Positions 35,831-49,900 of a DNA stretch of 64,000 bases are shown here, one piece after another. Every line of letters starts with the position of its first letter. Position 1 is the stretch's first letter. Source of the DNA: Sphagnum magellanicum (Eukaryota > Streptophyta > Sphagnopsida > Sphagnales > Sphagnaceae); NCBI GenBank assembly GCA_021904315.1, contig CM038924.1:12078026-12142025 (forward strand), in the 5' to 3' direction. Below the pieces are notes generated by a model, which was not told where the DNA came from, ran no database searches, and saw only the letters and a program-made list of their open reading frames with translations. Both the position numbers and the translations under genes were made by a program.

Positions 35831-38800
35831 TCATTGTGTATCTTCTCTCCTTTGAAAATGTAAAACCTTGGTAATATAAACCAAATTACAATTTCTTGGA
35901 GCTTGAACAAATCTACTTCTTATGTGACTATTTATATTATAGTTAAAAACTACAAATCTCTTCACCCAACAATAATATAAAAACTTCCTAAACTTCTCAT
36001 TATAAAGGTCATCTATTGTAACTTTCCTATTTATCCCTCTATATTTACCCCTAAATCTTGGCATTCTGTCTTTGCTTTGACTATTGTAAGATCTGATTTT
36101 TTATGTTCAAGCTCTTATTCTTCTTCTCTAGCTACTATAATGTTTGCTTTCTATTCTTCTATCTCTTGTGGTTTATGTTTGACTATTCCAAGGTTTACTC
36201 CTTGCACTTCAAGATCTCTTAAACCAGCTTTAGTTTCTGATCTATGATTCTCTAAAGCCCATATGCTCCCAAAATTCTAATGAAGGATTTGAGGTTACCA
36301 TCACTACTTGGAAGTTTTGACATGTTGAGAAATGTTGCAATGTTGTTTTGATAGATTGATTTGTGCATCCATATTTACAACATAGTGTTGTGAACCTTAT
36401 GATTGTGATGATGTTATTTTGGTGAGAATGGGGTGTGCACCAAATCGGGGGGAAATTAAAAATTCTTCCCCAATTAATTTGTCAATTTGAATATCTGTTG
36501 GATTCTAATGATGTTTTGATCCTTGTTGTGTGTTATTTAACATGACCTACACCCCCCATCACCAAACTAATGTTCTAGATTTTCAATTTTTGATTTTTGT
36601 AAAAGTGTTCCAATTCCCTCTAAACCAAACATTAAAAGTAAATCTTGTTATGCCTTTAATATATTGATGTTATGTTTTTATCATTTTAGTGTTCAATCCA
36701 ATGCCCAACACCAAATTGTCTTTTCCATCCCAAACATCAAATCCTTGTAAAACTCATCTAGTTTTCTCCCTTCACCAAACACTATTAATACCTCCATGTT
36801 CCCCCCTTACACATTGAGGTTCAATTCACCACCCATCACTAAACATTATTACACAAAAACCCCCATAAATTATGTAAATATGCATGGCTAAAGCCCTATG
36901 GCTAAACCATCAAATTTATGGCTAGTCAGAATGGTGAAAAATGTTGAACACTAATGTTCACCACCGAAGGTTTGATGATAGACTAAAGTGACAATGCCCA
37001 TAAGATTTTTTATGATCCAACATAGGCCAACTCCTGCACTATGTGGATGCTTGATAATCGACCTATTTTGATGATGGGTGTGTTTACCTTAATGGGGGAA
37101 ACTAGTCAACCCAATGTTTTTGTGATGCCCTAGAATTTTCACAAAAAGCAAAATGACTAAAATGAATGCATCAAACACAAAGGAGGCCCAAATGTTGTTC
37201 CCAAAATCTATTTCAGAGGCATTTTCCCAAGTTTTTCTTAAGGTTTATGGTCCCTTGTCAATGATATTTTTTTCAAATTTCTCGTGTTGGGAGATTGCCT
37301 ACCAACCTAAGAGGGATTTAACATTAAATGACAATAGGCTTCTAGAACTTGTCCAAATATTTTTAAAACTAGTTTAAAAGATGTTACCAAACTAAAATTA
37401 GAGTCCATATGTGAGGGAAATTTTAATTTTTGGTCATGATTCGGAGTCTTCTCACAAAATACAAAAATATTGTGACAAAATATTCTTTTTTAATTTTCTT
37501 TTTCACATTTTGGCAAAATTTTGCATCAAAAAGAAAACTATGTTCCCTATGTGTTTTTTTCTTTGGTGAAGTTTTGCATCCTAGCAACAAAAGAATGTGG
37601 AGATGCCAATGATGAACAAAGCATTTTTTTATTGGAAAAAATGGTCCCAAGTTGAACACATTATGAGGAAAATACTTATAAAGTGGCTATATTTAGACAA
37701 TAGGTTTGAACATGTCCTTTAAAACATAGGAGGAATCCTAATTTCAAAATAAATTTCTCAAATTTCTCAAATGGTGTTGTGACTTGCTACTATGGTGTAG
37801 TTTGCATTTTGCTATATTCTTTTTAAAAATCAGATTTCTTACTTGGTTTCTGGAGGCAAGCCAAACCTCTAATACACTAATGGGATACAAGGGTAGATTT
37901 CAAAACAAATTTCTCAAATGGTGTTGTGACATGTTGTGGTGGTGTGGTTTGTGGAGGCAAGCCAACCACTAATACTCTAGTGGGAAACAAGTCTACCCAT
38001 GTGATGGATTTTTTTGGTGATGCCCTAGAGAAGGAATGCTCCGATACAAAAGGTTCCTAATCTTGTTTCAAAAATTAGTTAAAAGGAAAGTTTTCCAATT
38101 TTCCAAATTTTCATATGGTGTTTGTCACCATAGTATAGTTTTTCCATTTGCTATGTTCCAAAATACTTGAAATTTCTAACTTGGTGGAAGGAAGCAAACT
38201 CAGCACATGTGATAAAATGTTAAAAATAGCATTACCAAGAACTATTTTGATTTGTTGGTTGAAGGTACACTAATCCTAAAGGCATATTAATTGTGTTGTG
38301 TGTTTTTGTGATTTGTTAGTTCCAAACTTTAAAGGCCAAAGTGTCTCAATGATGAACCAAGGAACAATGTTAAACGCCTTAAATTTTTCAAAGCTTCCAC
38401 AATAGATTAAAAGGGGAGATGTTTGTGTGATGTCAATGTTGCTTGAAGTATGTGTGTTCCAATATTGCATGTGAAGTCTATGTGTTTGTGTGTGCTTTTG
38501 GGAAGGGTTCATATGCCATCTATTATGGTTGAAGGTGAATGCAACTTGTATGGGGTGTCCACTTGTCTATGAGCAATAGGGTTTTTAGTTTGTTGATAGT
38601 AGGTCATTCGTCATATCATGTTGGAATTTGGATGTTATGTTGGTGAAACTAAATGTAACTTGTGTGTGCCTTGTGAAGCAAAATGTAGCATGTTGTTTGA
38701 CACAAAGTTGCTTGAGTCACAAAGTATTGGACAATCCTTTGATGCAATGTGTGGGCCTTGTGAAGCTCAATGTAACATGTTATTTGACACATAGTTGCTT

Positions 38801-40289
38801 GATTCACAAAGTATTAGACAGTCCTTTGATGCAATGTGTGTGACTTGTGAAGTTGAATGTAACATGTTATTTCACACATAGTTGCTCGAGTACCAAAATA
38901 TTGGACATTCCTTTGATGTCCTTTGATGCAATTGTGTTGAGTAATCAATGCAATATCAATTGTGTGAATGTATGGTTACTTGAGTGTATTTGCTTACATG
39001 TGCATGGTTTGAGAGGCTTTAAGAGTGCACCTTGCGCTCACCACTACATCTATGGGTCAAATTGCTAAGGTTGTAGTTGTAGGCAATCGGTTACTTGTAG
39101 CATGGCATCAACAACTTCAACTTGCCGGAGTGTTTCACCACCTCAACTACAATTATGTAATTATGTAGGAGCAAGTTTTGGTAGTTAGTATTTAGTCATG
39201 AAAATAAGATTAGAATATAAATACAACTTTTTGTTAAAACGATTTTTGAAAGTTGTGTTTGACAAATTCACACTTTCATTTGTCACGAACTCATTTTATT
39301 TTTCCTTTAAAATCATGTTAGTTATGGTCATGCTTGCTATAATGCACATGCTGGGGTCTATGTTTGATGGGCATCACCCTTTTCCATGGCTTTTATGCAT
39401 GCCCTTCTACAAAAGTAAATGGAACTACGTCTACAACCAAAGGGTTTTAAGTTTGGTATAAGTTTCTTTTAGACCTAGGCTTGCCAAGCTTCATAGATGG
39501 ATTTTTTTTTAATATCATATCTATTGAGTATGCTCAAAAATAGATACCAGCCCAACACTCATAATTTCCTTTGAACATCATGTGTGTCTAGAGTGTGTTA
39601 TCACTTCCACAAACTTGTATTTTATCATCTTGCAAATGCATGGCACTGTATGATATGTGTATTTGTATTATACTTGTACAGTAGTGTCCTTGGACATGAC
39701 TCACATGTGCATGGAATGTATTGATCCTACAAAATCATATTCTAATCCTCTTGTAATTGTATGACATTGCCTGATGTTTGCACTTTGCATTTGTATTGTA
39801 TTCACATGGTCATTTCCACAAGCCTCATTTGTATCACAAACTTGACAGCAAAAAGAGAGCATTTCAACAACATCATTTTTTATTTTGGGTCCAAAGAAAT
39901 TTTTCTAAAGAGCATCTGGTTTTGATTCAAGAAAAACATGGAGAAAAACTGTTTTCTCAATCTACCCATCTTTTGCTTCTGCGACAAACCAAAACCCTAG
40001 AGCAAAGGCGGCAGCAGCACTGACAGACATCAAGGCAATCCCCCCCTTTCGCAGAGATCTACTAGTTTGAGCACTCTTGCATGTTCCCAATCTCACAATC
40101 AGCAGCAAAAACCAGACCTTGCACGTTCCCCTCCTCGCCTCCTCTTCCTCCTTGTCCTTGGCTCTTAAGTGCCATGAACTTGGACATGCCAGCGATGCAA
40201 TATGTTGCAACAGTCAATACACATTGCAACATCACAGTGGAAGAATTGTCTTTTTGAACAGAAGGGTCCAGACTCCAAACCAAGAAATT
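35831..40289. other. AT-rich repeat spacer, no gene seen
   Basis: Contains a partial direct duplication near 37740-37990 (AAATTTCTCAAATGGTGTTG twice) and an 88-bp tandem array at 38640-38935. No supported coding sequence. Confidence 0.45.
38640..38935. repeat. Tandem array, about 88-bp unit, three copies
   Basis: Each unit has CTTGTGAAG, AATGTAACATGTT, TTTGACACA(T/A)AGTTGCT, AAGTATT and CCTTTGATGCAATGTG. Unit starts are about 88 bp apart, and the third copy is the most diverged. The open frames across it are repeat artefacts. Confidence 0.85.
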
Positions 40290-40294
40290 ATTCT

Positions 40295-40760
40295 GGTTTT
40301 CTGTTTTCCGTAGAATGAAGTCAAGCTGCAAAACTGTGTTTTTCCCCCCTTTTTTTGTGTGTTTCTGAAGCCAGATTACTTACAGGGGGTTGGTCCCAAA
40401 TCAGACCCACAAATTGCAATAATATTGCACAACATTGATGTGCACAAAACATACTGCTAAATCTTGGCTACATACCTTTTGAATAAATCATACAGTGATC
40501 TTGAAACAGGCTCCAAATGGATTTGGTTTTCTGTTTTCCATAGAACACAGTGAAGCTGCAAAATTGTGTTTTTTTTCTTTTTTCATGTGTGTTTCTGAAG
40601 CTGAGTCACTTACAGGGGGTTGATCCCAAATCAGACCCACAAAATGCAATAATAGTGCACACAATTGATGTGCAAAAACCATATTTCTAAATCTTGGCTA
40701 CATACCTTTTGAATATATCGTACAGTGATCTTGAAACTGGCTCCAAATGGATATCCACTG
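40295..40760. repeat. 230-bp tandem duplication downstream of kinesin
   Basis: GGTTTTCTGTTTTCC begins near 40295 and again near 40525. Both are followed by matching AAGCTGCAAAA, CTTACAGGGGGTTG, CCCAAATCAGACCCACAAA and AAATCTTGGCTACATACCTT. It lies 180 bp beyond the kinesin stop codon, probably in or just after its 3' UTR. Confidence 0.9.
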
Positions 40761-40938
40761 AATTTGATTCGTTACACCATTGAGTCGAAAGGAATCAAGA
40801 CCCAACTTCAAGCTTAGCTTTCTCCAACTTATCTGTGTCTTGGGTTTCTGGTGGATACTACTGTTGTGCAAAACTGGAAGGAATTTGTGTCTGAATCTTG
40901 CCAGATGCAGACAGTTAATTTTTGTGTGTGGAAAAATC

Positions 40939-43900
40939 CTAGAAAGAATCTGTATCATAATCCTGCCAGATGTCTGCATCAAGTTCTTGACTGGCCTGTG
41001 ACAAGAGATGGTCGCCACCGGGATGATGCAATGAGGAATTTGAGAGTGGGACACACAGTGAGCTTGGATTAAGATCCAACATTAGATCACCAAGGCCTGC
41101 CCCTCCTCGCTGCCTTTCCTCCTCCATGAAACTTCGCAATTGTTCTAACGATCTTCCCAAGTCTGTGTTACCACTACTGTGGTCACTGTTAGCTGGTCCC
41201 TTGGTGACTGAATTGAGTTTGTTTGAATGGCTGTGACTCTTCTCAACTGGTGAAACATCAAAAGATATTGAACAAGGGACCTGATGGAGGATGGCATGGA
41301 GACTTCCTTCTTGCACAACACTTTCAAGGCTCTGAACCAATTTTCCTGGCAACCCAAAAGTTGTCCCACCTTCAATCTGCTCTGCCCTTGCCAACTGGGC
41401 TGATGATACAGACTCCATGTCATTGCAGAGGTTAGTCAACTTGCTCGAAAGAGATGGTGTGTTCTCTGAATCAGTGGAGTATCCATTATCAGCGCCACTG
41501 GCAGTGCTCTCACATTGCTCCTGGTATGACTCCTGGGACTCTTTCTGAAGTGGTTGAGCAACTTGTTGTGTCTCCTTCAATTTTGCAACTAGCACCCACA
41601 TGCATCCTAAGTCATTCTCCAAACTGTCTTCTCGTTGTTTGGCTTCATCCAATTGCTTCTGTAGCTGAGCTTCTCTCTCTGCTCTCTCAGTGACACTATT
41701 GACAAGAGTGGCCTCCTTCTCTTTGGCAGATTTGAGTTCCTTCTTCAGTTCATGTATGGCTTTATGTGCATCATCAAGCTCCCAAATATCTGGATCATCA
41801 TGCTGGGTGCTGCCACTTCTGGTGGTTTCACCACTCCTGCTACTAAAGTCCTCATTCCCATTGCTCAAGCCATGACCATCACCTTTACCAATTCCATTTA
41901 GCAAAGGTAACTTTGCTTCCGTACTTTCCTGTGCTTTTTTGGCCAGATCAGTTTGTAGTTTTGCCAACTGATTCTGGAGTTTAACATTTTGGAACGTGAG
42001 TTCTCGAGCTTGGACCAACTCTTTCTCCAGTTTTGCATTCTGGAAAGAAAGCTTGGTCACTTCTTCAGCCAAATTCTTGAGTTCAACAGCAGCTCGTGAA
42101 GCAAGCTCTTTGGCAAATGCTGCCTCATCCACAAGTTTCACGCTCTGCACCTGTAGAGTACCCTTCTCCTCTACTAACTGTATTTTATCCTGCTGCAATT
42201 TTTCTATCAATGCTGCCTGTAAAGCACACAAAAGTAAACAGCTTATGCACAACTACCAGCATGCATCTATAGCGTGGCTAACTTCCATTGCTACCCAGGT
42301 TTAGGATTTAGGGTCTGTGAAAATGAACAGTTGGGATCAGCACAGGAAACTTTGAGCCTGTGCATGGAAGGATGCATGTGAAATTTAGAGCTTATATATA
42401 ATATAAAAAATTGGGATGTAGAAGGAAAAACCTGCATAATAAGCTGTGATTGAAGATGTTGATAGTTGTTGTCACCATCATTCAAGGTTAGCCTTGAGAT
42501 ACGGTCATTTCCAGAGCCATTCTGCTCCACATTCCGGAGTTCACCAGATAAACCACCAGTGTTCAGCCAGCCTCCAATTTCTTCCACGTTGTCAACCAGC
42601 AGGCTTTCAAAACGCCTGCTGCTTCGATTTGCCTTGGCCTCCAGCACACTCATTTGCAGCTCCTGCTGAAGTGATTCCACTGATTCTCTCAACTGGTTTG
42701 TCTCTGCAGTCTGCCAGTATATACAAACCTCAATCTCAGTTTGAAGAGAGAAAACATGCACTTTTTTGGGCCATGTCCTAAACCCTAAACCCTAAACAGC
42801 TTCTTTCCAGCGAGATACGTCTGTCTGTTGATGGCAACCAACCTTTGCTTGTAACTGTTCTCGCAGAATGCGATTATCAGCTGTTCTGATCTGCACCCAA
42901 CAACACAAATTCAACTTTCACCTATATATATCATTGGAATGCTGTGTTGTTGTTGTACTATGTAACAATAGTGGGAGACAACACACAATTCTAGATATTC
43001 TTGGGTCAGCATAGGAAAGAAGATTCTGCAAGATACAAGGAAGAAGAGAAATCAGATGTAACAAACAAAGCAAAGAGAAAATTCCTTTTACCTCAAGGTC
43101 AAATGTTCGTTCATTGAGCTCGTTCATTAGCTTGGCAATTTGCTGTGTTCCACATGCCCCAAACAAAAAAAGGAAACTTTTTTCAAAAACAGGACCTACA
43201 TGCAAAAAAAATAGATTTTTCACAGCAAATAAAGATGAGATACAGACAGAAGTGCCCAAGAGGTGTCCACAACTACACAAATGAATCCTGCAGTATCTAC
43301 TATGGGTAAGAACCCAGTGTTGGGCAGTTAACTGGTTTGGCCAGTTAGAATTGTTGGTTCCAGTTCCAGTGAGTAAAAAAACAAACCAGAACTGGGTCCA
43401 ATTGTGGATCCAGTTCTGGAACCAGAATCCAACCCAGAACTGGAACCAGAACCCAACCCAGAACCAGAACCAGAACTAACCAGAACCAAAACTGGAATTC
43501 ATGGGGATCCAAGGGAAAAAATTGAGCATTTACATACTTGTGATGTATCTACAGGAACCAAACTAAGGTGAGGTGTAGGTGAAGTCTTGATTTTCTGCTC
43601 AAGCATCCGCATTTGCACCTGCTTCTCATTGATATCTTCCTTCATCTTCTCTATTTGAACCTTCACACATGAATGTGGCAAAATTACTCCTTGGCTATCT
43701 TATGGCAAATGCATATGCAGAAGAAGCATCTAAGCATGATCAACGAACTATGGAGAGAGCAGCCAGAGCTTACTTGTAGTTGGGTATCATCTGAGGAGTT
43801 CATGGCTTGCTCAATCAACCGTTTTAAAGAGCTAGTACAGAAGGCAACCTCACCAGCAAGCATTTTGCTTTGCTCCTTTAGCAAATCTATTTGGTCTTCC

Positions 43901-46900
43901 ATTGTTGTACCCACCTGCATTATAGTCCAGTTTGAGATTCAGATGTGGAAGATACATCTGCAACAAGGATCATACACTTTTACTGCCAGGAACTCTCAAC
44001 TCCAGTACGTTGCAGTTTAGCAAAGTGATCTTGCTTCCATAGTTCTTATGGAGTAACTAACTGCAAAACCCTCAACTCTAAACTGCAAAACACATTTGCA
44101 AGGCCTCAGGGCAGCTAGGATTGTTGCAATGTGCTTCAAGAAACCCAAGCTCCTGAAATCTATATTTGAAGGCAAAAAACTTACCAACACAGGCTTTCCA
44201 CATCGAGGAGTTGCACTGAAGAGTTCTCCTGCTTGAGTTGGTGCTGTGAATGGATCAACAGTTGAAAGCTCATCTGCTCTATTACGGCTGAAAGAGCTTC
44301 GACGAGCTGCAGCTTTGAAGTCTAAACTTGGGCTGAATTGGCCTAATCCATTTGGTGATCCATTTGGCAAGTGTTCCAGTTCAAAGCTCCCAGACGGAAT
44401 GGAGTACAGGCTATCATTTTTCTGCAGCAAAACACAATTGTCAACTTGGATTGGATAAAGAAGACATGGATCGTAAATGAAGGGTTTAGGGTTTAGGGTT
44501 TAGGGTTAGGGACTACTGTGAATAGAAAGATAGAGAGGACAATGAGGCCAAAAGAGACAAATAAGGACAGATTTCAAGTGAGGAAAACTATCAGACAAGC
44601 AGCAATGGGTAGAGATTCAAAGCCTTCAAGGGCTGTGCAGCCACTAACCCGGAGCTTGAACCAACCCAGCATGCCACGCTTTTTTATGGCCTTCTTCTCT
44701 TGTGTAGTGGCATCATCCATTCCAATAGCATCTTCACCCTTGCATTCCAATTGTACCTCATCAGGTCCAACCTGGCTTCCCACTTCATCATCATCAAGTA
44801 CTGAGTCTCGCCTCTTCTCAGGTAAATAAGCTAGCTGCAGTACAACTCATCACGGTCAGGAGGGTTGTGTGACTTGAGAGTCAAACCAAAAAGATGCCCT
44901 TTTCAATACAGAAAATCCTTAAGCCCTAAACCCTGAAGATGTGAAGCAATATTGCACAGCTCTCTATATCAAACAGTTGCCAAAAGCCTGAAAGAGAAAT
45001 GAACTCAGATGATTAAAGAACAGTCCCTGGATATATTGATGCCCAACAATATTCATTTAAAAATTAGCAGGAAAGTGTACCTCTTCCTCCCCAAATGAAT
45101 GGCGCCTCCGATTCGTACTTTTATCAATGATGGGAGTAGAAGGAAGAGTATTCTTAGTGGACACTAGAATTAGCTTGGTAAGTCCCTGAATCCGGCCCAT
45201 AAGGGCTGCCTTTGCTTGCTCCTCCTCTTCCAACCGAGATTGCATCTTCACTTGTCCAGCCTCCAACTTTTCTCAACCCCAGGCCCCCACAATTTTAGAC
45301 ATGAAGGTGGGTTCCATTTTTTCTTGGTTTAGGGTTGCAAGCCCCAGAGCATAATAGACACACAGCCCACACTTTTAAACTGCACACTCACCTGTTGGCG
45401 AAGATGGACAAGGTCCTCCTGGCTCGTGTTGACAATGGACGGCTGCTCAAGTATGCTATGTTTCAGCTGCTCCAGCTCAGTCTTTAAGCTAGTGATTTCC
45501 TTCTGGTATTTCTTAATTAATGATTTCTCATCCAGTATCTGAATCAATCAAACAGAATTTATCAGCACACAAACACTAGATACAGTGGAAGACAATCATT
45601 TCTGCACCCGTTTCTTACATGCAATGGTGTCTAGTCTTTTGTTTTTCACTAGGTGAGAACATTCTTCTCTGGCAGTTCAACCTCCCTGAGAAAATCCATG
45701 TGACCAAAGAAGAAAGACAAAAGAACCAAATTTGGTAAGTCAGACCCAGGAAGTACCCAGTCTGCAAAAACAATATACCACAGAGGGAAAGTGAACAAAC
45801 CCAATAGACTAATACACAAAGCCAAGTGCAAGCAGGATACAATAAGGGGGTACCCAATTGGAAGCTGCATGAATCTCAATCCGTTTGGCACGGTGTGCAA
45901 ATTTGAGAGTGTTGTGGGTCTCCTCATTATTACTGGAAGCCGGTGTAATTGTGCATATCAACTGCAAGCCAACCCCATTACACTCACTGTAGTGACCATG
46001 ATGCAAAGATACAAATGAGGAAAATCTTGGAACCATTACTTTCAGTCACTCCACACCACCTTGTGGCCAAGAGTTGAAATAACCTGAGACCTTTTTGTAC
46101 TTGTGAAAGCCTAATAAAAAGACTCCAATTGCGGCTACCAGATCTCAAGATTATCAAAACAGGAAAATCAGATAAGCTTCAAGAGATTGATGGTGTACCG
46201 AGATGCGTCCATGGCCACTTAAAGATCCTTGCAAGAGTCGAGTGAGCTTGGAGTCACGATAAGGTATGTGGGAGGCTTTTCCGTCACTTAGCTTTGCTAT
46301 GACCTGCACACCCATGAGCAGCAAAACCTTCACCCAATCAATCAATCCGCAGGAGTTATGGCTGAGTCAAGATGTTGGCTAATGCTGAAGAGATGACATA
46401 GCCCTAAACCCTAAACCCTAAAGAGTCAATAGGATCCTCATTCAAGCTGCAACAAGCTTCATTTCATTTTAGCTTGTCCCTGTACAAGCAAGCCCAAACC
46501 CGAAACCCTAAACCAAGAATAACATAAACCCTAAGGTATAAAGAGAGGCCTACATAGAGGATAAGGGTTATGATGCTTACAGTGCCAAGAGTCAATAAGC
46601 TCTTATTAATGTAGGCACCTTCCTTCCTCCGTAACCCTGTGGTCTCTGTTTTTGAGCTCTCTGATCCTGCAAGATCAATCAAGTTCTATACAAGTTCATA
46701 ATGTCAGTAGACTATATAATAGCCTTCCAACCATGGGGGAAATCAGTTGTTAGCTCTTGAGCTCTATCACCTATTAAAGTGGATCCATATTGGAAACAAC
46801 ACATGTCAGTTCAACAAACATCAGTATACCAATGGGTGCTGCCAGATTTATATACTTTTGAACTGTTTAGTTGGCGGCATATGACTAAACCCTAAACCCT

Positions 46901-49900
46901 AAACCCATACCAGCCATATAGTCAGTAAAGTTTGTTTAGAATCTTATGTGATACAAGCAGTAAGAATTGGAAATGTGGCCCAATTTTTCCTTGCAAAATG
47001 AACTTTTAGTATATAACCCTTTGGCAAACCAGATTAAACATCAGTAAGAATAGCTCCAACAAAGGCACCCAGGAGCTTACAAGTTGAGAAAGAGTAACAT
47101 CTTTGTTGTTATAGCCCTCGTCTCGCAGGCTGCTTTCTACTGTCTGCACTTGCAATCAAGGAAAACATTAAGAACTGCCTCATGATGAGCCTCTGCAACT
47201 CTTTTTGACTCTTGATATTTGAGAAATCTTTCCTTCTTGGAAACTGTAAGATCAAGCCCTTGGCATTCACCCTACATCATACTCAAGCTAGTTGTCAGCA
47301 TTTTGGTGGAAAGCTCTGGGAAGACTAGTGTTGACAAAGAGATAAACCTTCCTTGAAAGGGTTTAGGGTTTAGGCTTGCTTGTGAATTGAACTTAGGTCT
47401 ATGCACATCATCTTACCTAACCTGTGCACAACTAGGAATCACAAATCTTTTATAAGTAGGTGTGATTTGGGTATGAATATCAGCTGACAGAAGAGGTATA
47501 CATAAAGGTGGTGGTGGCATGTCAGCCACTTTCCTGTGATCCATTACCATGATTTTTACACAGACGAAAGCTCGAGGAAAGTATACACACCATTGTGAAG
47601 ATTGTATGACTCCGACTGCTCAGTAGATTGAAATTGTTGGAGCCCACATGCCTGTGCTCTGCAAAAAGTGTCCAGAGATGTCAAGAGACATGGTGGGAGC
47701 TGGCATGATACTTATCAGAAAATGGAAAATGATAGAGAGAATACGTATCCAGCAAGTTTGCTGAAAAAGTGTGTGCCTCTGAGTCTTAATCTAATCCATG
47801 ATGCTCAAACCAGACTAAAAAACAATGTCTGCAAAGGAGATTTTGTAGAATGATAGTACCTTCACCAGCAGCAATAAGGGAGAGAGCATGAGCTGGTGAA
47901 CACACCACTTCCTCCTTTATCCCTTCAACGTAAGTGCCTTGCTGTGAGGAAAACCCCACATACAGTGAGATTGTCAAGCAAATTGTAAAACAGATTTTTG
48001 TCATCCTCCTACTATTTGTTTCTCAGATCTCACAGTCAAATTATGCTATTCCATATGTCACAAAACCCAGCCTCGAGCTACTACTACAAGTCAAAGATAC
48101 CTGGGTATCCTCCCGCACTCGTAGATTTTGCCCTGCTGGATCTAGTAAATCATTGATCACCTGTCACAAAAAAGATGCAGATCAGAACGATGCACCATAC
48201 CCAATAATATTTACGTCAACAAAGAGGCATTCTTGAATCATGGACAATAATTGTTTCAGACCAATGCTAGACAGTGTCCGCACTAGAGCTTAACATTATT
48301 ACCTCATTATAGATTTCAAGGTAAGAAACTCGCAGGAGAAACTCCCTACTTGGAGTCTGCCAAAACAGGAAAAACAAGCAATAGCATTTGTTGTGTCAAA
48401 AAGACTGGAGGCACTGCATGTGATACACAGTTGACCATCAAACACTTGGTTTCGTGACAAAGAAGGACCCACACAGATCTGAAGCCACCCACCCAGATTT
48501 ACCTATTCTCAGATTAGGTGAATTTTAAAAAAGGGCAATTAAATCTAAGAGATCACCTCCTTACTGAGAGCAGCTCCACTGGTGCTCAGTATGTGGCCCA
48601 GCAAAATCAAAATGGATGGAGAAAAGCCAAAACATGATGTTTTGGCTCAGCAAAATAACCAAACTTGGATGTGAGAAATATTTTTGCAAGCCTCACATAC
48701 TGAGCACCACTGGAGCTGCTCTGACCATCTTGGACAAAACAATGCTAATGGAACCAATATAACATTGAAAGAAGTTAACTGAAAGAAACGAGGGTCTACC
48801 TCTTGAATAATACTAAAGACATCCTTGATTGCCAACGGGATGACTCCTGGTGATTTTTGATCCCCCTGTTCCAACCCACCCTTCCAATCCTTATTAACCA
48901 AAAATTATTCAGCATGTGCTATTGACACAAAATACTCATACTCTTCTCCTCAAGATACATACTGGAGTTGACATTTCTTTCAGGCTGTAAAATCCTTTCA
49001 AATCTCTGTTTGTGCTGAAATTTCTCTAACAATAATCCATAGGCATTCATGAACTGCACAACTACTAAGCTTTGACCACAGAAAAGGAATCATTTTTCTT
49101 GAAGAAGAGTTTGGCCCAAAGCTGTAGAAATCAGATCACAGACTCCACCAATTTGACCATGCGTAAAAAGGGATAATGAAAAACCTTACATGCATGGTGT
49201 GGGTCTTGCCACTACTGGTAACACCATATGCAAAAACAGTTCCTGCAGAGCCAACAACCACCAGCAGAGAGATTGTGTCTGTGATTTACTAACCATACAT
49301 GAACAGTTTACACCTTCTCAGAGGTAATCAATCTGAGAAGGAATTTTGTCAAACTAAAAACCCAAAACCCAAGCAAAGAGATGAGCAAACATAAAAAGAA
49401 GCCAAAACATAAGAATAAGTGAATGAAGAATTAAGAGGAGAGGAAAGACTAGGAATGCACCCCGCAGAGCAATCTTCTGATTACTATGGTTTGCAGAATT
49501 TCAGGATGATTCAGCAATCCCTGTCTTCAAGAGAAGCACTATCCTAAGATTCCCCATTTCACTTCATCAGCTCCTCTAATTAGGTGTAATGACATGTTTT
49601 CATTACCACATCCAGAGAGGCAAGCAGGCAGAAACAGCCCTAGAGGACATCTTGTTAGTAGTGGGTTTCACTGAGGGGAATCAATAAAATATTGCAGCCT
49701 CTCAATAGTTCATATGTACAGTTGCAAGCATGGAGTAAATCCTTGCAACCCATCACCATTTTCAATGGAGAAACGAGACCCTTACCATTGATGCCTTCCA
49801 TAACTCCACTGACCACCTGCTGAGCAGCTGCATCATAGACTCCTCTAGTAGTTGTGGCAGGCCCAAACACTCTGTCTGCCCATACATACAACACACACCT

